Of a DNA stretch of 64,000 nucleotides, positions 17,983 through 32,069 are shown in pieces (position 1 is the first letter of the stretch; each line of letters starts with the position of its first letter). A program made the position numbers and the translations under genes. Source of the DNA: Pseudomonas sp. LD120 (GTDB taxonomy: Bacteria; Pseudomonadota; Gammaproteobacteria; Pseudomonadales; Pseudomonadaceae). The notes under the pieces were generated by a model that searched no databases, was not told where the DNA came from, and worked only from the letters and a program-made list of their open reading frames with translations. The stretch spans positions 1,054,001 to 1,118,000 of the forward strand of contig NZ_WVHL01000003.1 in NCBI RefSeq assembly GCF_009861525.1, given 5' to 3'.

Positions 17983-18164
17983 TTCATACGCTTCCTGCGT
18001 ATAGACTGGATGACGCTGCAGCTTTGGTCAAGGCCCGCTGAGCGCCGCGTTTGATCTGGCAACAGTCTATGCCTGCGGCATTGGGCTGAATGTCGGACCG
18101 GGCCGACGTGACAGGAAGGGCGATTCCGAGTTTCGCTGGGAAGAGGGGAGGGCAGGGCCCTGAA
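17983..18164. other. gap between toxin gene and nuo terminator
   Basis: About 180 bp holding the presumed promoter of the toxin-antitoxin pair (TTGACC on the minus strand near 18025, but no good -10 at standard spacing) and no supported gene. No attachment-site-like direct repeats flanking the pair were recognised by eye. Confidence 0.4.
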
Positions 18165-18192
18165 ATGCAAAACGGCACCCGAAGGTGCCGTT
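18165..18192 (-). terminator. terminator of the nuo operon
   Basis: AACGGCACC and GGTGCCGTT form a 9-bp stem with a TTCG tetraloop on the minus strand, followed by TTGCATTTC. It lies about 30 bases after the nuoN stop. Confidence 0.8.
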
Positions 18193-18219
18193 CTGTTTGT
18201 TGCGTTGAAACCTAAGCGA

Positions 18220-19683
18220 TCAACCCGCCAGGCCGGAGTGCTGGACCAGGGTCAGCAGCGGTTGTGGGTATACGCCGAGGAAGAACGCCAGGACCGCGAT
18301 GGCCAGCAGCATGACGCCACCGGCTTTCTGCTCCCAGTGCAGTTGGGCATCGACGCGGCGCAGGTTCGGCTCGATCAGGTACAGGGTGACCATCACTCGC
18401 AGGTAGTAGAAGACGCCGATGGCGCTGCCCATGACCAGGGAACCGACCAGCCACCATTGGTGCGCTTCGACACCGGTAGCGATGATGTAGAACTTGCCGA
18501 TGAAGCCCGCGGTCAGCGGAATACCGGCCAGGGACAGCATCATCACGGTGAGGACGGCGGTCAGGTACGGACGGCGCCAGAACAGGCCGCGGTATTCGTA
18601 CAGTGCGTCAGCGTCACGGCCTTTGTACGGCGAGGACATCAGGGTGATTACGCCGAAGGCTCCCAGGCTGGTGATCACATAGGTGACCAGGTACACGCCG
18701 ATGGCTTCCATGGCCAGGCCCTTGCTGGCCACCAGGGCGATCAGCAGGTAACCGAAGTGGGCGATGGACGAGTAACCCAGCAGACGCTTGAGGTTGCTCT
18801 GGGTCAGCGCCAACAGGTTGCCCACCAGGATCGAGGCGATGGCGATCACGGTCAGCACGTTGCTCAGGACACCGCTGCTGGCCACTGGCGAGAGCTGGAA
18901 CAGACGCACCAGTACCGCGAACACCGCCACCTTGCTGGCGGTGGCCAGGAAGGCGGCGACCGGGGCCGGGGCGCCTTCGTAGACGTCCGGAGTCCACAGG
19001 TGGAAAGGCACCAGCGACAGTTTGAAGGCCAGGCCGATCAGCATCATGCCCAGGCCCAGTTGCGCCAGCGGGCTTGGCAGCCCAGTGGCGGCCAGGGCTT
19101 GACCGATGCCGCTGAAGCTCAGGCTACCGGCTTCTGCGTAGAGCAAGGCCATGCCGAACAACAGGAAGCCCGAACCGGCGGCCGACAGCACCATGTACTT
19201 GATGCCGGCTTCCAGGGAGCGCTTGTTGAAGAAGGCATAGGCCACCAGGCCGTAGACCGGTACCGAGAGCAGTTCCAGGCCGATGAACAGGCCGGCCAGG
19301 TTCTGCGCGCTGACCAGTACCAGACCGCCGGCGGCGGCCAGCAGGATCAGCAGGTACAGCTCTTCGCGGTTGCCCGGGTAACCGCTGCTGCCGTCGCCGA
19401 GGTAGGCGTGGGCCAGGGTGACGCAGGCCAGGGTAGCCACCAGGATCAGGGCCATGTACAGGCAGGCGAACTGGTCGATCTGTAGCAGCGGGGTGACCGC
19501 CAGGGGGGCCACTTTCAGCACCGGGAAGATCGACAGCAATGCCAGGTTCAGACCCGCCACTGAGAGCAGGAAGGTCTGGGCGTGGTTGCGCCGCCAGGCG
19601 ATCGCCAACATCACCACCACAAGGGTGGCGCTGGTGATCAGCAGCGGCGCCAAGGCTATAAAGTGTTGAATCGTAAAGTCCAT
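18220..19683 (-). CDS. nuoN: NADH-quinone oxidoreductase subunit N
   Basis: An antiporter-like membrane subunit of complex I, 487 residues with about 14 transmembrane helices. The proton-antiporter core is recognisable in the stretch with [12 protein letters not shown] and [20 protein letters not shown], including the conserved lysines of the half-channels. The ATG at 19683 starts [15 protein letters not shown]; the longer frame is out of family. It is the last gene of the 13-gene nuo operon and is followed by a strong terminator. Confidence 0.97.
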   Translation of the reverse strand: MDFTIQHFIALAPLLITSATLVVVMLAIAWRRNHAQTFLLSVAGLNLALLSIFPVLKVAPLAVTPLLQIDQFACLYMALILVATLACVTLAHAYLGDGSSGYPGNREELYLLILLAAAGGLVLVSAQNLAGLFIGLELLSVPVYGLVAYAFFNKRSLEAGIKYMVLSAAGSGFLLFGMALLYAEAGSLSFSGIGQALAATGLPSPLAQLGLGMMLIGLAFKLSLVPFHLWTPDVYEGAPAPVAAFLATASKVAVFAVLVRLFQLSPVASSGVLSNVLTVIAIASILVGNLLALTQSNLKRLLGYSSIAHFGYLLIALVASKGLAMEAIGVYLVTYVITSLGAFGVITLMSSPYKGRDADALYEYRGLFWRRPYLTAVLTVMMLSLAGIPLTAGFIGKFYIIATGVEAHQWWLVGSLVMGSAIGVFYYLRVMVTLYLIEPNLRRVDAQLHWEQKAGGVMLLAIAVLAFFLGVYPQPLLTLVQHSGLAG

Positions 19684-19690
19684 AGCGCTC

Positions 19691-21223
19691 TTACCGGGCC
19701 GAAGCGAGTTGAGTGAAGGCGGTGCTGAGCCATTGCTGCACGCCATGCATGGTGGCGGCAGAGGTATCGAGGAACGGTTGCGGGTACACGCCGATGTAGA
19801 TCAGCAGGACCGCCAGTCCCAGCACCATGATCAGTTCGCGAGCATCCATGCCGTGCAGCACCGCGTCCGACTTGGACGGGCCGAAGTAGGCACGGTGGAT
19901 CATGATCAGCGAGTAGACCGAGCCGAACACCAGGCCGGACGTCGCAATCGCGGTGATCCATGGCGCACTGACGAAGGTACCGATCAGGATCAGGAACTCA
20001 CCGACGAAGTTGCCGGTGCCCGGCAGGCCCAGGGAGGCGGCTGCGAAGAACAGGCTGATGGCCGGCAGGTAGGCGATACGCGACCACAGGCCGCCCATTT
20101 CACGCATGTCGCGGGTATGGGTGCGCTCGTACAGCTGGCCGCTGAGGATAAACAGCGCGGCGGCCGAAACACCGTGGGCCAGCATCTGGATCACCGCGCC
20201 CTGCAGGGCCTGCTGGCTGCCGGAGTAGATGCCGATCAGCACGAAGCCCATGTGGGACACGCTGGAGAAGGCGATCAGACGCTTGATGTCGGTCTGGGCG
20301 AAGGCCAGGAAGGCACCGTAGAAGATCCCGATCAGACCCAGGGTCATGGCGATCGGTGCGAACTCTGCCGAGGCGTTGGGGAACAGTGGCAGGGCGAAAC
20401 GCAGCAGGCCGTAGGCCGCCGTCTTCAGCAGGATACCCGCCAGGTCCACGGAACCGGCAGTCGGTGCCTGGGCGTGAGCATCAGGCAGCCAGGAGTGGAA
20501 TGGCACCACCGGCAGCTTCACCGCGAAGGCGATGAAGAAGCCGAGCATCAGGATGTACTCGGTGGCGGTGGACATCTTGGTCTTCAGCAACTGGGCGTAA
20601 TCGAAGGTGATCACCCCGGTGTTGTTGAAGTTGACCAGCACCAGACCCAGGATCGCCACCAGCATGATCAGGCCGGAAGCCTGAGTGAAGATGAAGAACT
20701 TGGTCGCCGCGTAGATCCGGGTTTTCTTGCCGTCTGCCGAGCTGTGACCCCAGAGCGCGATGAGGAAATACATCGGCACCAGCATCATTTCCCAGAAGAA
20801 GAAGAACATGAACAGGTCCAGCGCCAGGAACACGCCGACCACACCGCCCAGGATCCACATCAGGTTCAGGTGGAAGAAGCCCACATGGCGCTGGATCTCT
20901 TTCCAGGAGCAGAGTACCGAGAGGATACCCAGCAGGCCGGTCAGCAGGATCATCAACAGCGACAGGCCGTCCAGCGCCAGGTGCACGTTGATGCCGAAGC
21001 GCTCGATCCAGACGTGCTTGAACTCGATGGCCCAAGTTGGATCGGCGCCAGGCGCCGGAGCAAATGAATAGTTACCGTGGGCCCACAGCCAGAGGCCGAG
21101 AGCGAGTTCCAGGGTCATGGTCAACAGCGCAATCCAGCGGGGGAGGGTGGCGCCGAAGCGCTCACCCAGCCAGCACAGAAGGCCGCCGATGAAGGGGATC
21201 AGGATTAGCCAAGGCAGAATCAT
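19691..21223 (-). CDS. nuoM: NADH-quinone oxidoreductase subunit M
   Basis: A 510-residue antiporter-like membrane subunit with about 14 helices. Characteristic segments include [20 protein letters not shown] with the conserved TM5 Glu, [20 protein letters not shown], and [20 protein letters not shown]. It pumps protons as part of the distal membrane arm next to NuoN and NuoL. ATG 21223 begins [11 protein letters not shown], and eleven further upstream codons are rejected. Only 7 bp separate its stop from nuoN. Confidence 0.97.
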   Translation of the reverse strand: MILPWLILIPFIGGLLCWLGERFGATLPRWIALLTMTLELALGLWLWAHGNYSFAPAPGADPTWAIEFKHVWIERFGINVHLALDGLSLLMILLTGLLGILSVLCSWKEIQRHVGFFHLNLMWILGGVVGVFLALDLFMFFFFWEMMLVPMYFLIALWGHSSADGKKTRIYAATKFFIFTQASGLIMLVAILGLVLVNFNNTGVITFDYAQLLKTKMSTATEYILMLGFFIAFAVKLPVVPFHSWLPDAHAQAPTAGSVDLAGILLKTAAYGLLRFALPLFPNASAEFAPIAMTLGLIGIFYGAFLAFAQTDIKRLIAFSSVSHMGFVLIGIYSGSQQALQGAVIQMLAHGVSAAALFILSGQLYERTHTRDMREMGGLWSRIAYLPAISLFFAAASLGLPGTGNFVGEFLILIGTFVSAPWITAIATSGLVFGSVYSLIMIHRAYFGPSKSDAVLHGMDARELIMVLGLAVLLIYIGVYPQPFLDTSAATMHGVQQWLSTAFTQLASAR

Positions 21224-21261
21224 GACGGGCTCAATTCCTTTCGCAAGTCGCAAGGTTCATA

Positions 21262-23115
21262 TCAGACCGCTACCAGCACAATGGCGCCGATAACCAGTAC
21301 GGCACCGGCTGCCATCGAGGCGGCGTACCAACGCAGTTGACCGGTCTCGGTACGGCTCAGGGCGTTGTGACCCCCTTTGGCCATACGCGGGATCAAACCG
21401 ATGGTCTGATCGAGCGGGTCCTTGCGCAGTACATGGCTGATGGCCAGGTATGGCTTGACGAACAGTTTGTCGTAGATCCAGTCGAAGCCCCAGGCGGCGA
21501 ACCACCAGGCCGAGAGCAGACGCCCGATGCCACTGTTGGCGATGGCGGTCACAACACGACGCTTGCCAAGGAACAACAGGGCAGCCAGCAGGATACCGGC
21601 CAGGGCGATGGCGCCCGAGGCGATTTCCAGGCTGTGCTTGGCTTCGCCACCGGCATGACCGGCGCTCAGCGGCAGTACACCATGCAGGGGCGGAGTGATC
21701 ATCGCGCCGATCCCGGTGGACAGCACGATCAGCACCACCAGCGGCAGCCAGTGGGAGATACCGTGGCCGGCGTGGGCTTCGGTCTTGGCTTCACCGTGGA
21801 AGGTGATGAAGATCAGGCGGAAGGTGTACAGCGAGGTCATGAATGCACCCACCAGGCCGGCGTACAGCAAGCCGTGGTTACCGCTGGCGAAGGCTTCCCA
21901 GAGGATCTCGTCCTTGGAGTAGAAGCCTGCGGTCACCAGAGGCAGGGCCGCCAGGGCCGCGCCGCCAACGATGAAGCTGGCGTAGGCCAGAGGCAGTTTC
22001 TTCCACAGGCCGCCCATCTTGAAGATGTTCTGCTCGTGGTGGCAGGCAACGATCACCGCACCGGAAGCCAGGAACAGCAGGGCCTTGAAGAAGGCGTGGG
22101 TCATCAGGTGGAAAATCGCGCCGTCCCAGGCACCAACGCCCAGGGCCAGGAACATGTAGCCGATCTGGCTCATGGTGGAGTAGGCGAGGATCCGCTTGAT
22201 GTCGGTCTGTACCAGCGCGGCGAAGCCTGCCAGGACCAGCGTCACACCACCGACCAGGCCGACCAGGTGCAGGACTTCCGGCGCCAGGGTGAACAGGCCG
22301 TGGGTACGGGCGATCAGGTAGACGCCGGCGGTGACCATGGTCGCGGCGTGGATCAGTGCCGAAACCGGGGTCGGACCGGCCATCGCGTCCGCCAGCCAGG
22401 TCTGCAGCGGCAGTTGTGCGGATTTACCCACGGCGCCACCCAGCAGCATCAGGGTCGCCAGGGTGATCCAGAAGTCGCCGGCCTGGAATTTCTGCGGTGC
22501 CAGCACCAGCAGTTCCTGGACGTTCAGCGTGCCCACCTGTTGGAACAGGATGAACAGGCCGATGGCCATGAACACGTCGCCGATGCGGGTGACGATGAAG
22601 GCCTTGAGTGCGGCGTTACCGTTGTTGCGGTTGCTGTAGTAGAAACCGATCAACAGGTAGGAGCACAGGCCCACGCCTTCCCAGCCGAAGTACAGGAACA
22701 ACAGGTTATCGCCCAGCACCAGGAACAGCATGCTGGCGATAAACAGGTTGGTGTAGGCGAAGAAGCGCGAGTAGCCGGCTTCACCGCGCATGTACCAGGA
22801 CGCGAACAGGTGGATCAAAAAGCCCACGCCCACCACCACACCCAGCATGGTCACGGACAGACCATCCAGGTACAGGGCGAAGTTCGGCGCGAAACCGTCC
22901 ACCGACATCCACTGCCACAGCACCTGGGTGTAGTGGCCATCCGCTGGTGGCGCGACGTTGAATTGCCAGATCACGTAGGCGGCCACGATGGCCGATAGGC
23001 CAATGGAGCCGACGCCGATCAGGGCCGAGAGGTTTTCCGAGAGGCGTCCCCGGGAGAACGACAACAGCAGGAAACCGATCAGGGGGAATACGAAAGTCAG
23101 AAAGAGAAGGTTCAT
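21262..23115 (-). CDS. nuoL: NADH-quinone oxidoreductase subunit L
   Basis: The largest antiporter-like subunit (617 residues), at the far end of the membrane arm. It has about 16 helices and the long lateral helix HL near the C-terminus. Markers are [40 protein letters not shown] and [20 protein letters not shown]. The start ATG overlaps the nuoK stop by four bases. The gap to nuoM is about 38 bp, with no promoter seen. Confidence 0.97.
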   Translation of the reverse strand: MNLLFLTFVFPLIGFLLLSFSRGRLSENLSALIGVGSIGLSAIVAAYVIWQFNVAPPADGHYTQVLWQWMSVDGFAPNFALYLDGLSVTMLGVVVGVGFLIHLFASWYMRGEAGYSRFFAYTNLFIASMLFLVLGDNLLFLYFGWEGVGLCSYLLIGFYYSNRNNGNAALKAFIVTRIGDVFMAIGLFILFQQVGTLNVQELLVLAPQKFQAGDFWITLATLMLLGGAVGKSAQLPLQTWLADAMAGPTPVSALIHAATMVTAGVYLIARTHGLFTLAPEVLHLVGLVGGVTLVLAGFAALVQTDIKRILAYSTMSQIGYMFLALGVGAWDGAIFHLMTHAFFKALLFLASGAVIVACHHEQNIFKMGGLWKKLPLAYASFIVGGAALAALPLVTAGFYSKDEILWEAFASGNHGLLYAGLVGAFMTSLYTFRLIFITFHGEAKTEAHAGHGISHWLPLVVLIVLSTGIGAMITPPLHGVLPLSAGHAGGEAKHSLEIASGAIALAGILLAALLFLGKRRVVTAIANSGIGRLLSAWWFAAWGFDWIYDKLFVKPYLAISHVLRKDPLDQTIGLIPRMAKGGHNALSRTETGQLRWYAASMAAGAVLVIGAIVLVAV

Positions 23116-23435
23116 CCGCGCATCTCGCTGGCTGCATCGATATCGAGAGTGTGGAAGCGGCGGTACAGCTGCAGCAGGATCGCCAGGCCAATACTGGCCT
23201 CGGCGGCTGCCAGGCTGATCACCAGGATGAACATCACTTGTCCATCCGGTTGCGCCCAGCGGGCGCCCGCAACGATGAAGGCCAATGCCGAGGCGTTCAT
23301 CATCACTTCCAGGCTCATCAACACGAAGAGGATGTTACGGCGGACCATCAGGCCGACCAGACCGAGGCAGAACAGGATGCCGGCAACCGCCAGACCATGT
23401 TCCATCGGGATAGTACCGAGAGGGATAGTAGGCAT
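23112..23435 (-). CDS. nuoK: NADH-quinone oxidoreductase subunit K
   Basis: A 107-residue, three-helix membrane subunit. It carries the two buried glutamates of the proton path in [15 protein letters not shown] and [20 protein letters not shown], and ends [10 protein letters not shown] as usual for the family. Most NuoK proteins are 100-102 residues. The chosen ATG at 23435 has AAGGAG seven bases upstream; an in-frame ATG at 23405 would give a shorter MEHGLAVAG start, so the first ten residues are an N-terminal extension. Confidence 0.95.
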   Translation of the reverse strand: MPTIPLGTIPMEHGLAVAGILFCLGLVGLMVRRNILFVLMSLEVMMNASALAFIVAGARWAQPDGQVMFILVISLAAAEASIGLAILLQLYRRFHTLDIDAASEMRG

Positions 23436-23439
23436 CGTG

Positions 23440-23940
23440 TTACTCCTTCGCCTCGTTGCGGCCCAAGTGGAACGCCGTGACGGCTGCGGCGAGCAGCAGC
23501 ATCGAGGCGAGTTCGACCACCAGCAGGTAAGGACCGAACAGGCTGATGCCCACGGCCTTGGCGTCGACGGTGGTTTGACCGATACCGGCACCGCTCTGGT
23601 GGCTGAACAATACGTACAGCAATTCCGCCAGCAGCAGCGCGGCGAGAATCACCGGGCCGATCCAGATGCCGGGCGTGAGCCAGATACGCTCTTGCTGGGC
23701 CGCGGCCGGGCCGAGGTTGAGCATCATCACCACGAACACGAACAGCACCATGATGGCGCCGGCGTAGGCGATCACTTCCAGGGCACCGGCGAACGGCGCG
23801 CCGAGGCTGAAGAAGGTCATGGCCACGGCGATCAGCGAAATGATCAGGTAGAGCAGGGCGTGCACAGGGTTGGTGTTGGTGACCACGCGCAACGTGGACA
23901 CAACGGCAACACCTGATGCGAAATAGAAAGCGAATTCCAT
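23440..23940 (-). CDS. nuoJ: NADH-quinone oxidoreductase subunit J
   Basis: A 166-residue membrane subunit with five helices. [20 protein letters not shown] starts it, and the conserved TM3 block [27 protein letters not shown] region (starting [17 protein letters not shown]) contains the pi-bulge important for coupling. It packs against NuoA, K and H at the arm junction. Four bases separate it from nuoK and nine from nuoI. Confidence 0.95.
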   Translation of the reverse strand: MEFAFYFASGVAVVSTLRVVTNTNPVHALLYLIISLIAVAMTFFSLGAPFAGALEVIAYAGAIMVLFVFVVMMLNLGPAAAQQERIWLTPGIWIGPVILAALLLAELLYVLFSHQSGAGIGQTTVDAKAVGISLFGPYLLVVELASMLLLAAAVTAFHLGRNEAKE

Positions 23941-23949
23941 CGTTCTTCC

Positions 23950-24498
23950 TTAAGGCAGCAAGCTCTTCACGTTGATCGGCTCGGCTTCATTCTGCGCGGA
24001 GCCTTTTGGCTTACCGGCAATGGCCATACCTGCAACACGATAGAAGTTGTAGTCAGGGTTCTTTCCGGGACCGGAGATCAGGAGATCTTCTTTCTCGTAA
24101 ACCAGGTCCTGACGTTTGAACTCGGCCATCTCGAAATCCGGTGTCAGCTGGATTGCGGTGGTCGGACAGGCTTCCTCGCAGAGGCCGCAGAAAATGCAGC
24201 GCGAGAAGTTGATGCGGAAGAAGTCCGGGTACCAGCGACCGTCTTCGGTTTCAGCTTTCTGCAGCGAGATGCAACCCACAGGGCAGGCCACGGCGCACAG
24301 GTTGCAGGCTACGCAACGCTCTTCGCCATCGGGGTCGCGAGTCAGGACGATACGGCCACGGTAGCGTGGCGGCAGGTACACCGGCTCTTCGGGGTATTGC
24401 AGGGTGTCGCGTTTGCGAAAGCCGTGACCGAACACCATCACCAGGCTGCGCAACTGGGTACCAGTACCCTTAACGATGTCGCCAATATATTTGAACAT
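23950..24498 (-). CDS. nuoI: NADH-quinone oxidoreductase subunit I
   Basis: A peripheral-arm ferredoxin-like subunit of 182 residues carrying clusters N6a and N6b. Two full 4Fe-4S motifs are present: Cys62, 65, 68, 72 ([12 protein letters not shown]) and Cys101, 104, 107, 111 ([12 protein letters not shown]). It passes electrons from NuoG towards NuoB. An amphipathic N-terminal helix ([19 protein letters not shown]) anchors it on the membrane arm. It lies between nuoH and nuoJ. Confidence 0.97.
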   Translation of the reverse strand: MFKYIGDIVKGTGTQLRSLVMVFGHGFRKRDTLQYPEEPVYLPPRYRGRIVLTRDPDGEERCVACNLCAVACPVGCISLQKAETEDGRWYPDFFRINFSRCIFCGLCEEACPTTAIQLTPDFEMAEFKRQDLVYEKEDLLISGPGKNPDYNFYRVAGMAIAGKPKGSAQNEAEPINVKSLLP

Positions 24499-24509
24499 GG
24501 GTCAAATCC

Positions 24510-25517
24510 TCACTGAACCGCGCCCGCAGGCGTGTTCAACAACACAAGCGCTGCGGTCACCAGCAAATTGATCAGGGTCAGCGGCAGGCAGAATTTCCAG
24601 CTGAAGTCCATCACCTGGTCATAACGCGGGCGCGGGATAGAGGCGCGCAGCAGGATGAACAGCATGATGAAGAACGCGGTCTTCAAGGCGAACCAGACGA
24701 AGGACAGTTGCGGCAGGATGCCGAACGGACCGTGCCAGCCACCGAAGAACAGGGTGACCAACAGTGCCGAGATCAAGATGATGCCGATGTACTCACCAAC
24801 GAAGAACATGCCCCATTTCATGCCGGCGTATTCAATGTGGTAACCGTCGGCCAGTTCCTGCTCCGCTTCTGGCTGGTCGAAGGGGTGACGGTGAGTCACG
24901 GCCACGCCAGCGATGAAGAAGGTACAGAAGCCGAAGAACTGCGGAATGATGAACCACAGGTTCTGCGCCTGGTACTCGACGATGTCGCGCATGTTGAAGG
25001 AACCGACCTGAGCCACGATGCCCATCAGCGCCAGGCCCATGAACACTTCGTAGGACACGGTCTGGGCCGAAGCCCGCAAGCTGCCCAGCAGGGCGAACTT
25101 GTTGTTACTCGACCAGCCGGCGAACAGCACCGCGTAGACCGACAGGCCCGCCATGGCGAAGAAGAACAGCAGGCCGATGTTCAGGTCCGCGACGCCCCAG
25201 GTCGGGGTGATCGGGATGATCGCGAAGGCGATCAGCAGGGCGGACATGGCGACCACCGGTGCCAGGGTGAAGATCACCTTGTCGGCAAACGGTGGGGTCC
25301 AGTCTTCCTTGAAGAACATCTTCAGCATGTCGGCGGCGATCTGGAACATGCCGAACGGGCCAACGCGGTTCGGACCGTAACGGTCCTGCCACCAGCCCAG
25401 CAGGCGACGTTCGACGAAGCTCAGCAGCGCACCGGCGATGACCACCGCCAGCAGGATCACGACGGCCTTGACGACCGTCAGGATCACGTCGATCACTTCA
25501 GGGGTAAACCAACTCAT
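24510..25517 (-). CDS. nuoH: NADH-quinone oxidoreductase subunit H
   Basis: A 335-residue, eight-helix membrane subunit forming much of the quinone chamber. Conserved blocks are [20 protein letters not shown] near the N-terminus, [20 protein letters not shown], and the acidic loop [19 protein letters not shown] that lines the quinone and E-channel. The start ATG shares four bases with the nuoG stop. No anomalies are seen. Confidence 0.97.
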   Translation of the reverse strand: MSWFTPEVIDVILTVVKAVVILLAVVIAGALLSFVERRLLGWWQDRYGPNRVGPFGMFQIAADMLKMFFKEDWTPPFADKVIFTLAPVVAMSALLIAFAIIPITPTWGVADLNIGLLFFFAMAGLSVYAVLFAGWSSNNKFALLGSLRASAQTVSYEVFMGLALMGIVAQVGSFNMRDIVEYQAQNLWFIIPQFFGFCTFFIAGVAVTHRHPFDQPEAEQELADGYHIEYAGMKWGMFFVGEYIGIILISALLVTLFFGGWHGPFGILPQLSFVWFALKTAFFIMLFILLRASIPRPRYDQVMDFSWKFCLPLTLINLLVTAALVLLNTPAGAVQ

Positions 25518-28228
25518 TGCGCCGCCTCCTGCAGACCGTCAACGGATTTGCCAAAGAACGCCGGAGGAATCCCCGCCAGACCGGCTGGCAGGCCCACCAG
25601 GCCAGCACCCAGCTCTTCGTTGATGCGCAGTGGCAGACGCAGGGTCTGGCCGGCTACGTTCACCGTGAGCAGGGCACCGTCGTTGACACCCAGGCGATCG
25701 GCTTCGGACTTGGCCAGGGCCACGTAGGCCGCCGGAATGCGTTCCTGTACCGGAGCGGCTTTCGAAGAGTTCTCTTCGCTGCCGAACAGGTGATAGAACG
25801 GCACCGCTTGCCAGGTGCCCTGAGCCGGAGAGAAGGCCCGCGGTACGCTGGCGAACCAGTTGAGACGGTCGCCCTGGCTTTCGATCAGGCGAGTACCCGG
25901 ATCACCGGCACGCAGGTGGCCGCCGACTTCGTCCTGGAACTTGTTCCAGGCTTGTGGCGAGTTCCAGCCCGGCGACCAGGCGAACGGCACTTGCGAGCGC
26001 GGTTCGGCGGAGCCCGAGTAACCTTCCATGGAGTAGGCGAAGGCGGTATCCGGGTCTTGCGGGGTGCGCGGTTCATGCACGCTCTGGTTGGCGCGCATGG
26101 CGGTACGGCCGCTGTAGCGCAGCGGTTCGCGGGCCAGTTTCAGGCCTTTGATACGGAACGCTGCGGAAGGTGCCGCGTCGATGATGGAAGCCAGTTGCGG
26201 GGTGCTCGCGGCGCAGGCAGCGGTCACGTGGTCCAGCTGGGTCCAGTCCACCGGCTTGTTCAGCAGCGTGCTGCGCAGGGCATGCAGCCAGCGCCAGCCT
26301 TCGTGGACCAGGATGCTGGCGTCCAGGTAGGTCGGATCGAAGACCTGGAAGAAGCGCTGGGCGCGACCTTCCTGGCTGACCAGGGTGCCGTCGCCTTCGG
26401 CGAAGCTGGCCGCCGACAGCACCAGGTGCGCGCGTTCGACGGTGGCAGTCTGTTGATGATCGGCCACGATCACCACTTTGGCCGCACTCAGCGCTGCATC
26501 CACCTTGGCCGCATCGGTGCGGGTGTACAGGTCGTTTTCCAGCACCACGATGGCGTCGGCTTTACCGTCGATCACCGTCTGCAGGGCCGCGTCCACGGAT
26601 TCGCCACCGAGCATGGCCAGGCCGAGGCTGTTGGCCTCTGGCACGATCAGGCTGATGGAGCCGGCTTTCTCGCGCAGCTTCAGGGCTTTGGCAATGTTCG
26701 CCGCAGCTTCGATCAGTGCCTTGGAGCCCAGGGACGTACCGGAGATGATCAGTGGGCGCTTGGCCGCCAGCAGAGCGTCGGCAATGCGCTTGGCCAGTTC
26801 CAGGGCTTCGTTGTCCAGGCCTTCCACGGCAGGGGCGCTGGCGTCGATGGCGTGGGCCACGGCGAAACCGATGCGCGCCAGGTCGTCTGGAGCGGCGTGT
26901 ACACACTCCTCGGCCACGTCGTCGAGCTTGGTTTCAGCCAGGCTGGCAATGAACAGCGGGTTCAGCGCGTGCTGGCCGATGTTCTTCACGGCGGCGTCGA
27001 GCCAAGGCTGGACGCGCATGGCGTCGGCCATTTCCTCGGCCTTGCCCTTGACGGCCTGGCGCAGGGCCAGGGCCATGCGTGCGGCGGTTTGGGTCAGGTC
27101 TTCGCCAAGGACGAAGATGGCATCGTGGTCTTCGATCTCGCGCAGGTTCGGAACCGGCAGCGGACTGTCGTTCAGAACCTGCAGGACCCGGCGGATGCGC
27201 TCCAGTTCAGAAGCTTCGATACCACTGTAGAAGTGCTCGGCACCGACCAGCTCACGCAGCGCGTAGTTGCTTTCCAGGCTGGCGCGAGGCGAGCCGATAC
27301 CGACGATGTTGCGACCGCGCAGCAGGTCGGCCGCTTGGTCCAGCGCCTGGTCCAGAGTCAGTTGGGTGCCATCGGCCAGGCGTGGCTGGCGCGGACGGTC
27401 CTTGCGGTTGACGTAGCCATAACCGAAGCGGCCACGGTCGCAGAGGAAGTATTGGTTCACCGAACCGTTGTAGCGGTTCTCGATGCGCCGCAGTTCGCCG
27501 TAGCGCTCGCCCGGGGAGATGTTGCAACCGCTGGAGCAGCCATGGCAGATGCTCGGCGAGAACTGCATGTCCCACTTGCGGTTGTAGCGCTCGGAGTGAG
27601 TCTTGTCGGTGAACACACCGGTCGGGCAGACCTCGGTGAGGTTGCCGGAGAACTCGCTTTCCAGGGTGCCGTCTTCAACGCGACCGAAGTACACGTTGTC
27701 GTGGGCGCCGTAGACGCCCAGGTCGGTGCCGCCGGCGTAGTCCTTGTAGAAGCGCACGCAGCGATAGCAGGCGATGCAGCGGTTCATTTCGTGGGAAATG
27801 AACGGGCCGAGGTCCTGGTTCTGGTGGGTGCGCTTGGTGAAGCGATAACGGCGCTCGTTGTGGCCGGTCATCACCGTCATGTCTTGCAGGTGGCAGTGAC
27901 CGCCTTCCTCACAGACTGGGCAGTCGTGGGGGTGGTTGGTCATCAGCCACTCGACAACACTGGCGCGGAAGGCCTTGGATTCTTCATCGTCGATGGAGAT
28001 CCAGGTGTTGTCGGTGGCTGGGGTCATGCAGGACATGACGATACGACCACGGGTGTCGTTTTCGTCGGTGTACTGCTTGACCGCGCACTGGCGACAGGCA
28101 CCGACGCTACCGAGAGCGGGGTGCCAGCAGAAATAAGGGATGTCGAGGCCTAGTGACAGACAAGCCTGTAACAGGTTGTCCGCCCCATCGACTTCGAGCG
28201 CTTTGCCGTCTACGTGGATAGTGGCCAT
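25514..28228 (-). CDS. nuoG: NADH-quinone oxidoreductase subunit G
   Basis: The largest peripheral-arm subunit, 904 residues. The N-terminal 2Fe-2S and 4Fe-4S domain is visible as [29 protein letters not shown] and [18 protein letters not shown] is a further cluster motif typical of bacterial NuoG (N7 type), ahead of the degenerate molybdopterin-oxidoreductase-like body. Many alanine-rich helices occupy the C-terminal half. Unlike most nuo junctions, its start is separated from nuoF by a 137-bp gap with a strong hairpin. The long open frame on the opposite strand is a codon-bias shadow. Confidence 0.97.
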   Translation of the reverse strand: MATIHVDGKALEVDGADNLLQACLSLGLDIPYFCWHPALGSVGACRQCAVKQYTDENDTRGRIVMSCMTPATDNTWISIDDEESKAFRASVVEWLMTNHPHDCPVCEEGGHCHLQDMTVMTGHNERRYRFTKRTHQNQDLGPFISHEMNRCIACYRCVRFYKDYAGGTDLGVYGAHDNVYFGRVEDGTLESEFSGNLTEVCPTGVFTDKTHSERYNRKWDMQFSPSICHGCSSGCNISPGERYGELRRIENRYNGSVNQYFLCDRGRFGYGYVNRKDRPRQPRLADGTQLTLDQALDQAADLLRGRNIVGIGSPRASLESNYALRELVGAEHFYSGIEASELERIRRVLQVLNDSPLPVPNLREIEDHDAIFVLGEDLTQTAARMALALRQAVKGKAEEMADAMRVQPWLDAAVKNIGQHALNPLFIASLAETKLDDVAEECVHAAPDDLARIGFAVAHAIDASAPAVEGLDNEALELAKRIADALLAAKRPLIISGTSLGSKALIEAAANIAKALKLREKAGSISLIVPEANSLGLAMLGGESVDAALQTVIDGKADAIVVLENDLYTRTDAAKVDAALSAAKVVIVADHQQTATVERAHLVLSAASFAEGDGTLVSQEGRAQRFFQVFDPTYLDASILVHEGWRWLHALRSTLLNKPVDWTQLDHVTAACAASTPQLASIIDAAPSAAFRIKGLKLAREPLRYSGRTAMRANQSVHEPRTPQDPDTAFAYSMEGYSGSAEPRSQVPFAWSPGWNSPQAWNKFQDEVGGHLRAGDPGTRLIESQGDRLNWFASVPRAFSPAQGTWQAVPFYHLFGSEENSSKAAPVQERIPAAYVALAKSEADRLGVNDGALLTVNVAGQTLRLPLRINEELGAGLVGLPAGLAGIPPAFFGKSVDGLQEAAQ

Positions 28229-28365
28229 GGTTCAAAGTTCTTCGTTGGCCCGGTGTCAGCGGGCGTGGCTAATGGAATCTTGTTATGCGTGCGAATCAAC
28301 ACAGCCGTTCACGGCGTCATCGCACGTCGAGCGCAGGGCACGGACCCTGCGCCCTCATCTAAGCG
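28229..28365 (-). other. nuoF-nuoG intercistronic leader with hairpin
   Basis: A 137-base spacer inside an otherwise tightly packed operon. GCGCAGGG (28331-28338) and CCCTGCGC (28345-28352) form a perfect 8-bp stem with a six-base loop shortly after the nuoF stop; no T tract follows on the minus strand, so it is not a classical terminator. It could act as an RNA-stability or processing element, or adjust the NuoG:NuoF ratio. Confidence 0.5.
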
Positions 28366-29721
28366 TTACGCGCCGACTACGATCGGTCGGGCCAGAGGCG
28401 GGACGGCGGCGCTGGTGGGCGCGATGCCGGCTTCGAACTCTGGACGGAAATACTTGATGGCACTGCCCAACGGCTCCACGGCACCCGGTGCGTGAGCACA
28501 GAAGGTCTTGCCTGGGCCGAGGAACCCCACCAGACCCAGCAGGGTCTCGATGTCGCCCTGCTGGCCCTGGCCTTTCTCCAGGGCCATCAGCAGCTTGACG
28601 CTCCATGGCAGGCCATCGCGGCAAGGGGTGCAGAAGCCGCAGGATTCACGGGCGAAGAACTGCTCCATGTTGCGCAGCAGCGACACCATGTTGATGCTGT
28701 CGTCAACCGCCATGGCCAGGCCGGTACCCATGCGGGTGCCCACTTTGGCGATGCCGCCGGCATACATTTGCGCATCCAGGTGTTCCGGCAACAGGAAGCC
28801 GGTACCGGCGCCGCCTGGCTGCCAGCACTTGAGCTTGAAGCCATCGCGCATGCCGCCGGCGTAGTCTTCGAACAGTTCGCGCGCGGTCACGCCAAAGGGC
28901 AGCTCCCACAGGCCAGGGTTCTTCACTTTGCCGGAGAAACCCATCAGCTTGGTGCCGTGGTCTTCGCTGCCTTCGCGGGCCAGGGATTTGTACCACTCCA
29001 CGCCGTCGCCGATGATCGCTGGCACGTTGCACAGGGTCTCGACGTTGTTCACGCAAGTCGGCTTGCCCCACACGCCTACGGCGGCGGGGAAGGGCGGCTT
29101 GGAGCGAGGGTTGGCGCGACGGCCTTCCAGTGAGTTGATCAGTGCGGTTTCTTCACCGCAGATGTAACGTCCGGCGCCGGTGTGGACGAACAGTTCGAAA
29201 TCGAAACCGCTGCCCAGAATGTTCTTGCCCAGCAGGCCGGCGGCCTTGGCTTCTTCCACGGCACGCCGCAGGTGCTTGGCGGCGGTGGTGTACTCGCCGC
29301 GCAGGAAGATGTAGCCGCGGTAGGTTTTCAGTGCACGGGCACTGATCAGCATGCCTTCGATCAGCAGATGGGGCAGTTGCTCCATCAGCATGCGGTCTTT
29401 CCAGGTGTTGGGTTCCATCTCGTCCGCGTTGCACAGCAGGTAGCGGATGTTCATGGACTCGTCTTTGGGCATCAGGCCCCACTTCACGCCGGTGGGGAAG
29501 CCCGCACCGCCGCGCCCTTTGAGGCCGGCATCCTTCACTGTCTGGACGATATCGTCCTGGGACAGGTCGGCGAAAGCCTTGCGGGCCGCCGCGTAACCGT
29601 TCTTGGCCTGGTACTCATCGAGCCAAACCGGCTCGCCGTCGTCCCGCAGACGCCAAGTCAGAGGGTGGGTCTCTGCGGTACGCGCAATGCGGTTCGCAGG
29701 GCCGAAAGAGGTCAGGGTCAT
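28366..29721 (-). CDS. nuoF: NADH-quinone oxidoreductase subunit F
   Basis: The NADH-binding and FMN-binding subunit, 451 residues; hydride entry site of complex I. Glycine-rich [16 protein letters not shown] binds the flavin and NADH; a second NADH/FMN element is [20 protein letters not shown]. The N3 4Fe-4S cluster motif is [12 protein letters not shown], with a downstream Cys. ATG 29721 gives [12 protein letters not shown]; a longer frame is rejected. Its start overlaps the nuoE stop by four bases. Confidence 0.97.
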   Translation of the reverse strand: MTLTSFGPANRIARTAETHPLTWRLRDDGEPVWLDEYQAKNGYAAARKAFADLSQDDIVQTVKDAGLKGRGGAGFPTGVKWGLMPKDESMNIRYLLCNADEMEPNTWKDRMLMEQLPHLLIEGMLISARALKTYRGYIFLRGEYTTAAKHLRRAVEEAKAAGLLGKNILGSGFDFELFVHTGAGRYICGEETALINSLEGRRANPRSKPPFPAAVGVWGKPTCVNNVETLCNVPAIIGDGVEWYKSLAREGSEDHGTKLMGFSGKVKNPGLWELPFGVTARELFEDYAGGMRDGFKLKCWQPGGAGTGFLLPEHLDAQMYAGGIAKVGTRMGTGLAMAVDDSINMVSLLRNMEQFFARESCGFCTPCRDGLPWSVKLLMALEKGQGQQGDIETLLGLVGFLGPGKTFCAHAPGAVEPLGSAIKYFRPEFEAGIAPTSAAVPPLARPIVVGA

Positions 29722-30215
29722 ACGTAGCCCTCCAACAGTTTGGCCACGCCAGCAGGCTGTACGTCGCCGAAAGTGTCGTCGTCGATCATCAGCGCCGGGG
29801 CCTTGTCGCAGTTGCCCAGGCAGCACACCGGCAGCAGGGTGAAGCGGCCGTCGGCGGTGGTCTGGCCGAGGCCGATGCCCAGCTCGCTCTGGATCTGGCT
29901 GACCACGGACTCGTGGCCGCCGATATAGCAGACCATGCTGTCGCAGACGCGAATGATGTGCCGGCCCACTGGCTGACGGAAGATCTGGCTATAGAACGTT
30001 GCCACACCTTCAACGTCGCTGGCGGGGATACCGAGGATTTCGCCGATGGCGTAGACCGCGCCGTCAGGCACCCAGCCACGTTCCTTCTGGACGATCTTCA
30101 GGGCTTCGATCGACGCCGCGCGCGGGTCTTCGTAGTGATGCATCTCGTGCTCGATGGCCGAGCGCTCGGTTTCGCTCAGGGCGAAACGGTCTGTCTGGAT
30201 AAGCGTGCTGTTCAT
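29718..30215 (-). CDS. nuoE: NADH-quinone oxidoreductase subunit E
   Basis: A 165-residue thioredoxin-fold subunit with the N1a 2Fe-2S cluster. Ligands are Cys91, Cys96, Cys132 and Cys136, seen in [10 protein letters not shown] and [16 protein letters not shown]. The N-terminal helical part is of normal length. It forms the dehydrogenase tip with NuoF. It lies two bases downstream of nuoCD and overlaps nuoF. Confidence 0.96.
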   Translation of the reverse strand: MNSTLIQTDRFALSETERSAIEHEMHHYEDPRAASIEALKIVQKERGWVPDGAVYAIGEILGIPASDVEGVATFYSQIFRQPVGRHIIRVCDSMVCYIGGHESVVSQIQSELGIGLGQTTADGRFTLLPVCCLGNCDKAPALMIDDDTFGDVQPAGVAKLLEGYV

Positions 30216-30217
30216 GC

Positions 30218-32005
<1,788 letters not shown>

Positions 32006-32069
32006 TTATCGCTTTCGGTCAACGTAAAGAGTGAAGCCAGTGTCGTTTCTTTGTCAGAACAGATCTGGA

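Noticed and set aside
25517..28153. An 878-codon open frame antisense to nuoG, and similar long antisense frames opposite nuoL, nuoN, purB, idh and tamB
   Set aside because: Their products are low-complexity (rich in Gly, Gln, His, Arg, Val) with no family resemblance, and the opposite strand encodes clear conserved proteins. High-GC codon bias readily produces such shadows.
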